Source: Microbacterium sp. SORGH_AS_0862 (lineage in GTDB: Bacteria; Actinomycetota; Actinomycetes; Actinomycetales; Microbacteriaceae). From it: a DNA stretch of 64,000 bases. Below are positions 49,349 to 57,823 of this stretch, in pieces; position 1 is the stretch's first letter; each line of letters begins with the position of its first letter. The DNA is taken from assembly GCF_030818795.1 (NCBI RefSeq), contig NZ_JAUTAY010000001.1, positions 1,798,001 through 1,862,000 on the forward strand. Reading direction: 5' to 3'. The translations under genes and the position numbers were made by a program. The notes under the pieces were generated by a model. That model was not told the origin of the DNA. It made no database searches and saw only the letters and a list, made by a program, of their open reading frames with translations.

Positions 49349-51964
49349 ATGAGCGCATCCCTCACCGAGCTCGCCCGCGCCGCCGGGGACGATGCGGATG
49401 CGCTGTACGACGCATTCCTGGACTGGACCACCGGGCGGGGCGTCGAGCTTTACCCCGCGCAGGACGAGGCGGTCATCGAGCTCGTCTCCGGTCAGAACGT
49501 GATCCTGTCGACGCCGACCGGCACGGGCAAGTCGCTCGTCGCCGTCGCCGCGCACGCCGTGAGCATCGCGCGGGGCGGCCGGAGCTACTACACCGCGCCC
49601 ATCAAGGCACTCGTGAGCGAGAAGTTCTTCGCCCTCGTGGACATCTTCGGGGCCGAGAACGTCGGGATGGTCACGGGCGACTCCTCGGTCAATCCGGATG
49701 CGCCGATCGTGTGCTGCACGGCCGAGATCCTGGCCAACCTCGCTCTGCGGCACGGAGCGGAGGCGTCGGTCGACCAGGTCGTGATGGACGAGTTCCACTT
49801 CTACGGCGAGCCCGACCGGGGCTGGGCGTGGCAGGTGCCGCTCCTGCTCCTGCCGCGGGCGCAGTTCCTGCTCATGTCGGCGACCCTCGGCGACGTGACC
49901 GGGATCGCCGCCGACCTCACCCGTCGCACACAGCGCCCGACCGTCGAGGTGACCGGCGTGGAGCGCCCCGTGCCGCTGCACTTCTCCTACGCCCGCATCC
50001 CGATCCAGGAGCAGGTCGAGAAGTTGCTGGAGGAGAACGAGGCGCCGGTGTACATCGTGCACTTCTCGCAGGCGCAGACCATGGAGCGTGCGCAGGCGCT
50101 CGCGAGCGTGAAGGTGGCCACCCGCGCGCAGCGCGACGAGATCGCGGAGGCCATCGGCGGCTTCCGCTTCACGACGGCGTTCGGCAAGACCCTCTCGCGT
50201 CTGGTGCGCGCCGGCATCGGCGTGCACCACGCCGGCATGCTGCCGCGTTACCGGCGTCTCGTCGAAACGCTCGCGCAGCGGGGCCTCCTGCGCGTGATCT
50301 GCGGCACCGACACCCTCGGCGTGGGCATCAACGTGCCGATCCGCACCGTGTTGCTGACGGCGCTCACCAAGTTCGACGGCATCCGGATGCGGCAGATCAC
50401 CGCGCGCGAGTTCCACCAGATCGCGGGGCGCGCCGGCCGTGCGGGCTATGACACCGCGGGAACGGTCGTCGTCATGGCCCCCGACTGGGAGATCGAGAAC
50501 GAGCAGGCGCTGCGCAAGGCGGCGGGCGACGCCGCCAAGCGCAAGAAGATCGTGCGCAAGAAGGCGCCGGCCGGGGCGGTGAACTGGGGCGAAGGGTCGT
50601 TCGAGCGGCTCGTGCAGGCGGCACCCGAACCCCTCGTGCCGCAGATGCAGCTGACGGCCGCGATGCTCATCAACGTCATCGCCCGTGGGGGCGACGTCTT
50701 CGCGCATGTGCGCTCGCTCGTCTTCGACAACCACGAGCCCCGTGCGCGCCGCTACGAGCTCGCGCGCCGGGCGCTCGCGATCTTCCGCACGCTCGTCGCC
50801 GCCGACGTCGTCGAGGTGGCGGAGGGCCGCATCCGGCTGACGGTCGATCTGCAGCCGAACTTCGCGCTCAACCAGCCGCTCTCGCCCTTCGCGCTCGCGG
50901 CCATCGAGCTGCTCGATCCGGCGCCGCCCGCATCCGCCCAGCCCGCATCCGCCGCCGAGCTCGCTTCGGTCGGAGAAAGCGACGAAGGTCGGGGGATCGA
51001 GGGCGAAACCTCCGACATCGGGCCGGATCTCCGACCGGCGCGCACCGCGGGATCGGGTCACTACGCCCTGGACGTGGTCAGTGTGATCGAGGCGACCCTC
51101 GACGACCCGCGTCCCGTGCTCGCGCAGCAGGAGTTCAAGGCCCGCGGCGAGGCGGTCGCTGCCATGAAGCGCGACGGTCTCGACTACGACGAGCGGATGG
51201 CGGCGCTCGAGGAGGTCACCTATCCGAAGCCTCTCGCCACGCTGCTCGGCGAGGCGTTCGAGGTGTTCGCCTCCAGTCAGCCCTGGGTGCGCGATTTCGA
51301 GCTGCGCCCCAAATCCGTCGTCCGCGACATGTTCGAGCAGGCGTTCTCGTTCGCGGAGTTCGTCTCCTGGTACCAGCTCGGTCGCAGCGAAGGGCTCGTG
51401 CTGCGCTACCTGAGCGATGCATACCGTGCGATCCGTCAGACCGTGCCGGCCGAAGCGCGCACCGAGGAGCTGCTGGACGTGATCGCCTGGCTCGGCGAAC
51501 TCGTGCGGCAGGTGGACTCGAGCCTCGTCGACGAGTGGGAGCGGCTCGTGAATCCCGCGGATGAGGCGGGCGAGCCCGTCGTTCCTCCCGCGCCTCCCTC
51601 CGTCGTGGCGAACCGTCGCGCCTTCATCGTGCTCGTGCGCAACGAGATGTTCCGTCGCGTGCAGCTCGCAGCGCTCCAACGCGACGACGACCTCGTCGCG
51701 TTGGACCCGGATGCGGGCTGGCCCGACGCCCTGGACGCCTACTACGACGAGCACGATGCCGTGCTCACTGACGCCGGCGCGCGCTCGCCCGCCCTCTGCA
51801 CGATCGACGAGTCGGATGCGGCCGGCGGGGTCTGGCGCGTCGAGCAGGTCATCCATGATCCGGAAGGTGACCACGACTGGCGCATCCGCGCGGTCGTCGA
51901 CCTCGCCGCATCCGCCGAGGAGGGCGCCGCGCACGTCAGCGTGACGGAGGTCGTCCGCCTGTAG
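49349..51964 (+). CDS. DEAD/DEAH-box helicase with DUF3516
   Basis: This 871-residue SF2 helicase has Walker A STPTGTGKS (about 52-60), motif II VVMDEFHFY (D-E-F-H in place of DEAH), motif III MSATLGD, and motif VI region HQIAGRAGRAGYDTAG. A C-terminal DUF3516 domain follows (from about residue 420). This family is typical of actinobacteria and related to Ski2-like RNA helicases; the function is not established. The ATG 49349 is clear. It is followed by a GH3 lipoprotein gene at 49 bases. Confidence 0.94.
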   Translation: MSASLTELARAAGDDADALYDAFLDWTTGRGVELYPAQDEAVIELVSGQNVILSTPTGTGKSLVAVAAHAVSIARGGRSYYTAPIKALVSEKFFALVDIFGAENVGMVTGDSSVNPDAPIVCCTAEILANLALRHGAEASVDQVVMDEFHFYGEPDRGWAWQVPLLLLPRAQFLLMSATLGDVTGIAADLTRRTQRPTVEVTGVERPVPLHFSYARIPIQEQVEKLLEENEAPVYIVHFSQAQTMERAQALASVKVATRAQRDEIAEAIGGFRFTTAFGKTLSRLVRAGIGVHHAGMLPRYRRLVETLAQRGLLRVICGTDTLGVGINVPIRTVLLTALTKFDGIRMRQITAREFHQIAGRAGRAGYDTAGTVVVMAPDWEIENEQALRKAAGDAAKRKKIVRKKAPAGAVNWGEGSFERLVQAAPEPLVPQMQLTAAMLINVIARGGDVFAHVRSLVFDNHEPRARRYELARRALAIFRTLVAADVVEVAEGRIRLTVDLQPNFALNQPLSPFALAAIELLDPAPPASAQPASAAELASVGESDEGRGIEGETSDIGPDLRPARTAGSGHYALDVVSVIEATLDDPRPVLAQQEFKARGEAVAAMKRDGLDYDERMAALEEVTYPKPLATLLGEAFEVFASSQPWVRDFELRPKSVVRDMFEQAFSFAEFVSWYQLGRSEGLVLRYLSDAYRAIRQTVPAEARTEELLDVIAWLGELVRQVDSSLVDEWERLVNPADEAGEPVVPPAPPSVVANRRAFIVLVRNEMFRRVQLAALQRDDDLVALDPDAGWPDALDAYYDEHDAVLTDAGARSPALCTIDESDAAGGVWRVEQVIHDPEGDHDWRIRAVVDLAASAEEGAAHVSVTEVVRL

Positions 51965-52013
51965 CCGGCCAGGACCCCGTGCTCGTCCAGCTGCGGTGCG
52001 CCACACTGGGGTG

Positions 52014-53177
52014 ATGCGCAAGACGATCACGGTTCGCGCGCTCGCCGTTCTCGCCGCGGTGGCGGTGCTCGCGGGATGCTCCGCCACGCAGGCCGCGCCG
52101 ACGGCCGCCCCCTCGACGCCCAGGCCTACGCCCACGCCGACACCGACACCCGACCCCGTCGACGCTCTCACGCTGGAGCAGCGCGTCGGGCAGCTGTTCA
52201 TGGTCGGGACCCCCGCCGACGCCCCCGACCCCACGGCTCTCGCCGCGATGGCCGACCCGGGTGTGGGAGGGATCTTCCTGCGCGGGCGTTCGTCCGCGGG
52301 GGCGGCGGCCACGGCATCGCTCGTCGCGCAGTTCACGGCGGTCGAGCCGGCGACCGGACCCCGCACCTGGGTCGCGACGGACCAGGAGGGCGGTGACGTC
52401 CAGGTGCTCTCGGGCGACGGGTTCGAACCGATGCCGACGGCGCTCACGAGTGCGCAACGCGACGATGCGACCCTGCGCGCGGACGCCGAGCGGTGGGGCG
52501 CCCAGCTGCGCGCAGCGGGTGTGGACATGAATCTCGCGCCGGTGGCCGACATCGTCACGAGTGCCGACACGGCACGGCTGAACCAGCCCATCGGCATCTA
52601 CAACCGCCACTACGGCTACGACGAGGCGACCGTCGCCGACAAGGCGGGCGTCTTCGCCCAGGGGATGCGGGAAGCCGGCGTCCTGCCGACGATCAAGCAC
52701 TTCCCGGGGCTCGGCCGGGTGACCGGCAACACCGATTACGCGGCCGACGTCGTCGACACGGTCGTCGGTACCGATTCGCCCGACGTGAACGTCTACCGCA
52801 CCCTTCTCGGTGAGGGACCGGCCGCGGTGATGATGGCGACCGCCGTCTATCAGCGCATCGACCCCTCGATGCCCGCCGCGTTCTCCGAACCCGTCGTGAC
52901 GGGATTGTTGCGCGACGAGCTCGGTTTCGACGGTGTCGTGATGACCGACGACATCTCGGCGACAGCGCAGGTGGCGCGATGGGCGCCCGCGGACCGGGCG
53001 GTGCTCGCCGTCGACGCCGGCGTCGACCTGCTGCTGCTCTCCGCCGACACGTCGGTGTTCCCGGAGATGTACCAGGCCGTGCTGCAGCGGGCCAAGACCG
53101 ACCCCGCCTTCGCCGAGAAGGTGGATGCGGCGGCCGCCCGCATCCTGGAGCTCAAGGAGACGTTCCCCGGCGAGTGA
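52014..53177 (+). CDS. GH3-family beta-N-acetylhexosaminidase-like lipoprotein
   Basis: This 387-residue protein begins with a lipoprotein signal (lipobox VLAGC, Cys22) and a Thr/Pro-rich linker, then a GH3 N-terminal (NagZ-like) domain starting LTLEQRVGQLFMVG. Visible GH3 motifs are WVATDQEGGDVQVL, KHFPGLGR (K228) and the nucleophile region MTDDISA (D312 and D313). In NagZ, the sequence after KHFPGHG is a DSH loop providing the acid/base histidine; here it is GLGRVTGNTDYAADVVD, with no DSH. It may hydrolyse peptidoglycan amino sugars at the membrane, but the missing dyad makes activity uncertain. ATG 52014 was preferred over 51996. Confidence 0.88.
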   Translation: MRKTITVRALAVLAAVAVLAGCSATQAAPTAAPSTPRPTPTPTPTPDPVDALTLEQRVGQLFMVGTPADAPDPTALAAMADPGVGGIFLRGRSSAGAAATASLVAQFTAVEPATGPRTWVATDQEGGDVQVLSGDGFEPMPTALTSAQRDDATLRADAERWGAQLRAAGVDMNLAPVADIVTSADTARLNQPIGIYNRHYGYDEATVADKAGVFAQGMREAGVLPTIKHFPGLGRVTGNTDYAADVVDTVVGTDSPDVNVYRTLLGEGPAAVMMATAVYQRIDPSMPAAFSEPVVTGLLRDELGFDGVVMTDDISATAQVARWAPADRAVLAVDAGVDLLLLSADTSVFPEMYQAVLQRAKTDPAFAEKVDAAAARILELKETFPGE

Positions 53178-53217
53178 CGGGATGCGGGATCGTGCGCAGC
53201 GGGCCACAATGGGCCGG

Positions 53218-53754
53218 GTGCCGACGTATCTCGGGTTTCTCCGCGCCATCAACCTCGGAGCGAAGCGGGTCTTCCCCAAGGGCGACATCTGCCGGGTGGT
53301 GTCCGAACTCGGCTTCGAGGATGTCACCACGCACCTCAACACCGGCAACGTGAGGTTCTCCACGCGGATGCGTTCGCGCGCCCGGATCGAGGAGGCGCTG
53401 GAGCGCGCGTTCCACGCCGACCGTGGCTTCGACGTGCCCACGATCGTCTTCACGACCGAGGAGTTCGCGCGGATCGCCCACGACGCGCGGGCGTTGAACG
53501 GTGCCCGGCCGAACCTCGCGCGGCACTACGTGTACCTGCTCAAGGACGAACTCACCCCCGAGCAGGCGGCCCTCGTCGAGGCGACCAGCGGCGACAAGGG
53601 CGAGATGGTCGTGTCCGGACGCGCCGCGCACGCGCTGCTGGGCCCGGGATACAGCGACGGCACGGTCGACCCGCTCTCCGCCGCGAAGCTGCTCGGCATC
53701 GCGACGAACCGCAACCTCAACGTCGTCGGAGCGCTCGCCGATCGCTGGTGCTGA
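53218..53754 (+). CDS. DUF1697 family protein
   Basis: This 178-residue protein matches DUF1697: it starts PTYLGFLRAINLGAKRVFPKGDICRVVSELGFEDVTTHLNTGNVRFSTRM, and continues through VFTTEEF to the end GIATNRNLNVVGALADR. The family is widespread in bacteria, with no known function. The GTG 53218 start follows GGGCCG; other starts upstream are within the preceding gene. It is on the same strand as RecQ, but 497 bases separate them. Confidence 0.92.
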   Translation: MPTYLGFLRAINLGAKRVFPKGDICRVVSELGFEDVTTHLNTGNVRFSTRMRSRARIEEALERAFHADRGFDVPTIVFTTEEFARIAHDARALNGARPNLARHYVYLLKDELTPEQAALVEATSGDKGEMVVSGRAAHALLGPGYSDGTVDPLSAAKLLGIATNRNLNVVGALADRWC

Positions 53755-53782
53755 GCACGGCTCCTCGCCGCGTGCGGGGAGC

Positions 53783-54132
53783 TGCGTGTCTCACTTGTGC
53801 ACGTTTCAGGGCCTCTGGGCGTGAACGTGTGGGACACGCAAGGGTGCCTGCGGGATGAGCTTGCGGCGCGGCGGTTGCGTGTCTCACTTGTGCACGTTGC
53901 GGGTGCCCGGGGCGTGAACCGTTGAGACACGCAGGTGTGCGTGTGGTGCGGGAATGTTGCGTGTCTCACTTGTGCGCGTTTCAGGGCCTCTGGGCGTGAA
54001 CGTGTGGGACACGCAAGGGTGCCTGCGGGATGAGCTTGGGGCGCGGCGGTTGCGTGTCTCACTTGTGCACGTTGCGGGGGCCCGGGGCGTGAACCGTTGA
54101 GACACGCAGGGGTGCGTGTGGTGCGAGCAGGC
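53783..54132. repeat. 175-bp tandem duplication with four 58-bp palindromes
   Basis: The 497-base gap between DUF1697 and recQ (53755-54251) holds two tandem copies of a unit of 175 bases (53783-53957 and 53958-54132). Each unit contains two palindromes of 58 bases, at 53783-53840, 53876-53933, 53958-54015 and 54051-54108. All four start TGCGTGTCTCACTTGTGC and end with its near complement (GGGACACGCA or GAGACACGCA). First and third are near-identical, as are second and fourth. Outside them, 54133-54251 is Gly/Arg-codon-like GC-rich sequence with no gene I can support. Confidence 0.9.
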
Positions 54133-54251
54133 GCGGCGCGGGAGCCGGCAGGGTGCGGGAGCAGGCGGGCGACGGGAGCCGGCGCGGGCGGATGCGGCGC
54201 GGGCGGATGCGGCACGGCGAGTCTGTCGGCGGGGCTGGTTACGCTGGAAGG

Positions 54252-56228
54252 GTGAGCTCGCCGCATCCGTCCTCGTGGGAGGCCCCACCGGACGACTGGG
54301 CGCCGCCGGAGGACGAACCGCCGTACGATCCCTACGGCGAGGGCGGGTGGGTGCCCCCCGACGACGGCTGGGTGCCGCCGGAGGACGCCCCCGCGGCCGC
54401 GCCGCGCCGCGACTTCACGGGGCAGGATCCGCGTGCGGTGCTGCACGAGGTGTACGGGTACGACGCCTTCCGCGGCGACCAGGCCGACATCGTCGATCAC
54501 GTCGTCGGCGGGGGCGACGCGATCGTCCTCATGCCGACCGGCGGCGGAAAGAGCGTCACCTACCAGGTGCCCGCGCTCGTGCGACCGGGGACGGGGCTCG
54601 TCGTCAGCCCGCTCATCGCCCTCATGCACGATCAGGTTGAGGCGCTGCTCGCCAACGGCGTGCGCGCCGCCTACCTCAACTCCACCCAGCTGCCCGGTGA
54701 GCGGCAGAGCGTGGAACGCGCATACGTCGCGGGCGAGATCGACCTGCTCTACGTCGCACCCGAACGGCTGAACCTGGCCGCGACCACCGCTCTGCTGAAG
54801 CGCGGCCGACTGAGCGTGATCGCCATTGACGAGGCCCACTGTGTGTCGCAGTGGGGTCACGACTTCCGCCCCGACTACCTCGCCCTCGGCGAGTTGGGCG
54901 CCCTCTTCCCCGGCGTTCCGCGCATGGCGTTGACCGCCACGGCGACCCGCGCCACCCACCGCGAGATCACGGAACGGCTGGCGCTCGGCGACGCCCGTCA
55001 CTTCGTCGCGAGCTTCGACCGACCCAACATCCAGTACCGCATCGAGCCGAAGGTCGATCCGCGGCGCCAGCTCGTCGCCTTCATCCGATCGCAGCCGGAG
55101 GGCTCCGCCGGCATCGTGTACGCGCTGAGCCGCAAGAGCGTCGAGCAGACGGCCGACTACCTGCGTGCGCAGGGGATCGATGCGCTGCCGTACCACGCGG
55201 GCCTTCCGGCTGAGACGCGTGCCGCGAACCAGTCGCGGTTCCTGCGCGACGACGGCGTCGTGATGGTCGCGACGATCGCCTTCGGCATGGGCATCGACAA
55301 GCCGGATGTGCGCTTCGTCGCGCACATCGATCTGCCGAAGTCCGTGGAGGGCTACTACCAGGAGACGGGTCGCGCGGGCCGCGACGGCGATCCCTCCGTC
55401 GTCTGGATGGCGTACGGGCTCGGCGATGTCGTGCAGCAGCGTCGGCTCATCGACCAGAGCCCCGGCGACCGCGCGTTCAAGATCCGGATGGGGCAGCACC
55501 TCGACGCGATGCTCGCGCTCTGCGAGACCGTCGAGTGCCGCCGACAGAACCTGCTCAACTACTTCGGCGAGCAGGCCGATCCCTGCGGCAACTGCGACAC
55601 GTGTCTCACGCCGCCCGAGATCTTCGACGGCCTCGTGCCGGCGCAGAAGCTCCTGTCGACAGTCGTGCGCCTGCAGCGCGAGCGGAACCAGTCCTTCGGG
55701 GCCGGGCAGATAATCGACATCCTCCGTGGCGCCGACACCGACCGCATCCGCCAGCAGCGGCACAACGAGCTGGCGACCTACGGCATCGGTGCCGACCTCA
55801 GCGACCAGGATTGGCGCAGCATCATCCGGCAGCTCCTGGCGCGCGGCGTGCTCGTCGCGCGCGGCGAGTACGGCACCCTCGCGCTCGGGGAGGAGGCCGG
55901 TGGCGTCCTGCGCGGCGAGACCCCCGTACGCCTCCGGCGCGACGTGATCGGGCGCCCCGCCGCCGCGCCCCGAGCGCGACGGGCCGCCGCATCCGACGCC
56001 GTGGCCGAGGGGGATCGCGCACTGTTCGAGTCCCTGCGGGAATGGCGCGCGCAGACCGCACGCGAGCAGGGTGTGCCCGCCTACATCGTCTTCGGCGACG
56101 CGACCTTGCGTGCGCTGGCCGAGCACCGTCCGGGCTCTCTCACCGACCTCGACGGCATCACCGGCATCGGCGCCAAGAAGCGCGATGCGTACGGCGAGGC
56201 GGTGCTCGAGGTCATCGCCGCCTCCTGA
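54252..56228 (+). CDS. recQ: ATP-dependent DNA helicase RecQ
   Basis: This 658-residue helicase begins with a Pro/Glu-rich arm (about 1-55: WAPPEDEPPYDPYGEGGWVPP) absent from E. coli RecQ. It continues with motif 0 and Walker A (MPTGGGKSVTYQVPA, about 92-106), DEAH (IDEAHCVSQWGHDF), and ATATRATHREI. The C-terminal ARGRAG segment is ETGRAGRDGDPS. A zinc module (CETVECRRQNLLNYFGEQADPCGNCDTC) and a winged helix follow, then an HRDC domain at about 585-655 (ALFESLREWRAQTAREQGVPAYIVF). GTG 54252 was chosen, preceded by GGAAGG. It acts in recombination and repair. Confidence 0.95.
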   Translation: MSSPHPSSWEAPPDDWAPPEDEPPYDPYGEGGWVPPDDGWVPPEDAPAAAPRRDFTGQDPRAVLHEVYGYDAFRGDQADIVDHVVGGGDAIVLMPTGGGKSVTYQVPALVRPGTGLVVSPLIALMHDQVEALLANGVRAAYLNSTQLPGERQSVERAYVAGEIDLLYVAPERLNLAATTALLKRGRLSVIAIDEAHCVSQWGHDFRPDYLALGELGALFPGVPRMALTATATRATHREITERLALGDARHFVASFDRPNIQYRIEPKVDPRRQLVAFIRSQPEGSAGIVYALSRKSVEQTADYLRAQGIDALPYHAGLPAETRAANQSRFLRDDGVVMVATIAFGMGIDKPDVRFVAHIDLPKSVEGYYQETGRAGRDGDPSVVWMAYGLGDVVQQRRLIDQSPGDRAFKIRMGQHLDAMLALCETVECRRQNLLNYFGEQADPCGNCDTCLTPPEIFDGLVPAQKLLSTVVRLQRERNQSFGAGQIIDILRGADTDRIRQQRHNELATYGIGADLSDQDWRSIIRQLLARGVLVARGEYGTLALGEEAGGVLRGETPVRLRRDVIGRPAAAPRARRAAASDAVAEGDRALFESLREWRAQTAREQGVPAYIVFGDATLRALAEHRPGSLTDLDGITGIGAKKRDAYGEAVLEVIAAS

Positions 56229-56253
56229 CCTGTCGGCTCGCCGGACGGGTCCG

Positions 56254-56333
56254 CGTTCCTTGCGCAGGAGAAATCCCCCGTCAGGACGATCCGCCGGGAA
56301 TCGTCCTGAACAGCGGAGATCTCCTGCAGAACG
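56254..56333. repeat. Imperfect long inverted repeat between convergent genes
   Basis: A perfect inner stem TCAGGACGAT/ATCGTCCTGA (56281-56290, 56300-56309) and an outer CAGGAGA/TCTCCTG (56265-56271, 56320-56326) with interruptions form an 80-base foldback, bounded by CGTTC and GAACG. It separates the recQ stop from the stop of the GNAT-GH16 gene. It looks like an older, mutated copy of the intergenic palindromes found elsewhere. Confidence 0.7.
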
Positions 56334-56371
56334 TGCGCGTCGTGCGATGCCGTGCGCGGTCGGGGGAGACC

Positions 56372-57628
56372 TCAGGCCGGCGGGAAGCTGCGCACCCGCT
56401 CCACTCGCATCCGGAACGGGTACGTCGACTCCTCCCGTGGCGCGAGGGGGAGGTCGTAGACGTCGAGCATGAGCTGCACGGGGTAGTCGATCGACTGGTT
56501 GACGGTCTTGACCCATCGACCGTCGATGAAGAATCGGATGCGGTCGGGCGACCACTCCACCGCATAGTCATGCGGCCGGGTGAGATCGCCCTCGACGCGA
56601 ATCTTCTCGAAATCGTCGCGCAGTCCCGGGTCGTGCTGCGCCTTGACGCCGACTCCCACCCACCCGCCGTCGTCGTCGAGCTCGCCCCCGAAGATCTCGC
56701 ACACGCAGATCTCACCCGAGTGCTCCGGGGTGTCTTCGACGCCGATGGGCCAGAACGCCACCATCGCCCGCGCGTCGCGCACCGCCGTCATACGCGCCTC
56801 GATTACGCCGTACCGGACGAGCCACAGTCCCGCATCCGGCTGCTCCTCGCGTACGACGAGCCCCTCGCGGAAGCGATGCTGCCCGACCGATGACCCCTCG
56901 GGCCCCGAGCGCTGCCCCGTCTGCAGGTGCGACACCCGGACCTCTCCGTCGATGTCGGGCGCCCACGGCACGGTGTCGTCATCGATGCGCAACTCGAGCC
57001 CCTCGGGTCCGGTGCGCCACCTGGCGCTCGTCGTCGCACGCGACGCCCAGTGCGGGAGGTAGTACGGCCACCACCGCTCCCGATCGAGGGCGCCGGAGAA
57101 CCGCTCGTCGACATCCGGCACGCGATCGCCGATCTCGAGCGGCGACATGTCGAGGGTCCACGTCATCACGGTCAGCGATCCGCCTCGCCAGGGCTCGGTG
57201 AAGGTGTCGCCGCGCGTGAAGCCGACCGCACGGCAGACCCCCTGGGATGCCGCGTTGTCGGCACCCGGGTAAGCCACAAGCAGCGAGCGGTCGCCGCGCC
57301 GTCGCACGTGCGTGAGGAGCTGCCGCAAGGCCGCCGATGCGATGCCGCGCCCCTGCCAGGCGGGCTCGACGCTCCAGCCGGTCTCGTACGCCGGGACGCC
57401 GTCGTGATCGATCTGCCAGAACCCGATCGCGCCGACCGGCTCGTCGTCGACGTCGATGCGGTACATCTCGGCCTCGCCGCTCGCGTTCAGGCGTAGATAG
57501 CGCTCGTGGCGGGCGGCGACCTGCGCCTCGGTCTCGGGTCCGCCGATGAACCGCGTCATCTCCGGTGTGTTCGCGCGCTCGAGCACGGGAAGGTCCGCGG
57601 GGGACCAGGGCTTCAGGGTCAGCGTCAT
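56372..57628 (-). CDS. GNAT acetyltransferase fused to GH16-like beta-sandwich
   Basis: In this 418-residue protein, residues 1-165 are a GNAT domain (LTLKPWSPADLPVLERANTPEMTRFIGGPETE; CoA loop WQGRGIASAALRQLL; AASQGVCRAVGF). Residues 175-418 resemble a GH16 concanavalin-like domain with EHSGEICVCEIFGGE (E306, C308, E311) and DYAVEWSPDRIRFFIDGRWVKTVN. GH16 enzymes use E-x-D-x-x-E; here the two glutamates are present but the middle Asp is Cys. No signal peptide exists, so the hydrolase domain would be cytoplasmic. ATG 57628 after GGGAGG was chosen. The frame is continuous, so this is a true fusion as sequenced. Confidence 0.85.
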   Translation of the reverse strand: MTLTLKPWSPADLPVLERANTPEMTRFIGGPETEAQVAARHERYLRLNASGEAEMYRIDVDDEPVGAIGFWQIDHDGVPAYETGWSVEPAWQGRGIASAALRQLLTHVRRRGDRSLLVAYPGADNAASQGVCRAVGFTRGDTFTEPWRGGSLTVMTWTLDMSPLEIGDRVPDVDERFSGALDRERWWPYYLPHWASRATTSARWRTGPEGLELRIDDDTVPWAPDIDGEVRVSHLQTGQRSGPEGSSVGQHRFREGLVVREEQPDAGLWLVRYGVIEARMTAVRDARAMVAFWPIGVEDTPEHSGEICVCEIFGGELDDDGGWVGVGVKAQHDPGLRDDFEKIRVEGDLTRPHDYAVEWSPDRIRFFIDGRWVKTVNQSIDYPVQLMLDVYDLPLAPREESTYPFRMRVERVRSFPPA

Positions 57629-57702
57629 GGGCGTACCTCCCGCATCCAGTGTGTCCGAGGCCGCCGACACCGTCTCTCCCTCGCGGCCGATGTCGCCAGC
57701 AC

Positions 57703-57738
57703 ACAACCGGATGCGGCGACGTGGCCGCATCCGGTTGT
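57703..57738. repeat. 15-bp inverted repeat in a divergent promoter gap
   Basis: ACAACCGGATGCGGC (57703-57717) and its exact complement (57724-57738) flank a 6-base GACGTG centre. It lies between the starts of the GNAT-GH16 gene and the acyl-CoA oxidase gene, 75 and 86 bases from each. Because it is in a divergent 5' gap, it is more likely an operator or REP-like element than a terminator. Both arms contain the GGATGCGG octamer. Confidence 0.7.
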
Positions 57739-57823
57739 AGAGCATCTGCAACCGAGTTGGGCTCCGGTTGTCGTGCTCCTACCGTCGAGATCGTCTTCCT
57801 CTGTCCCACCGAAGGGTGATGCC

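Noticed and set aside
53783..54132. CRISPR-like array before recQ
   Set aside because: There are only two long tandem units and no unique spacers of regular length. Repeats are palindromic and spacers are themselves duplicated; no cas gene is present.
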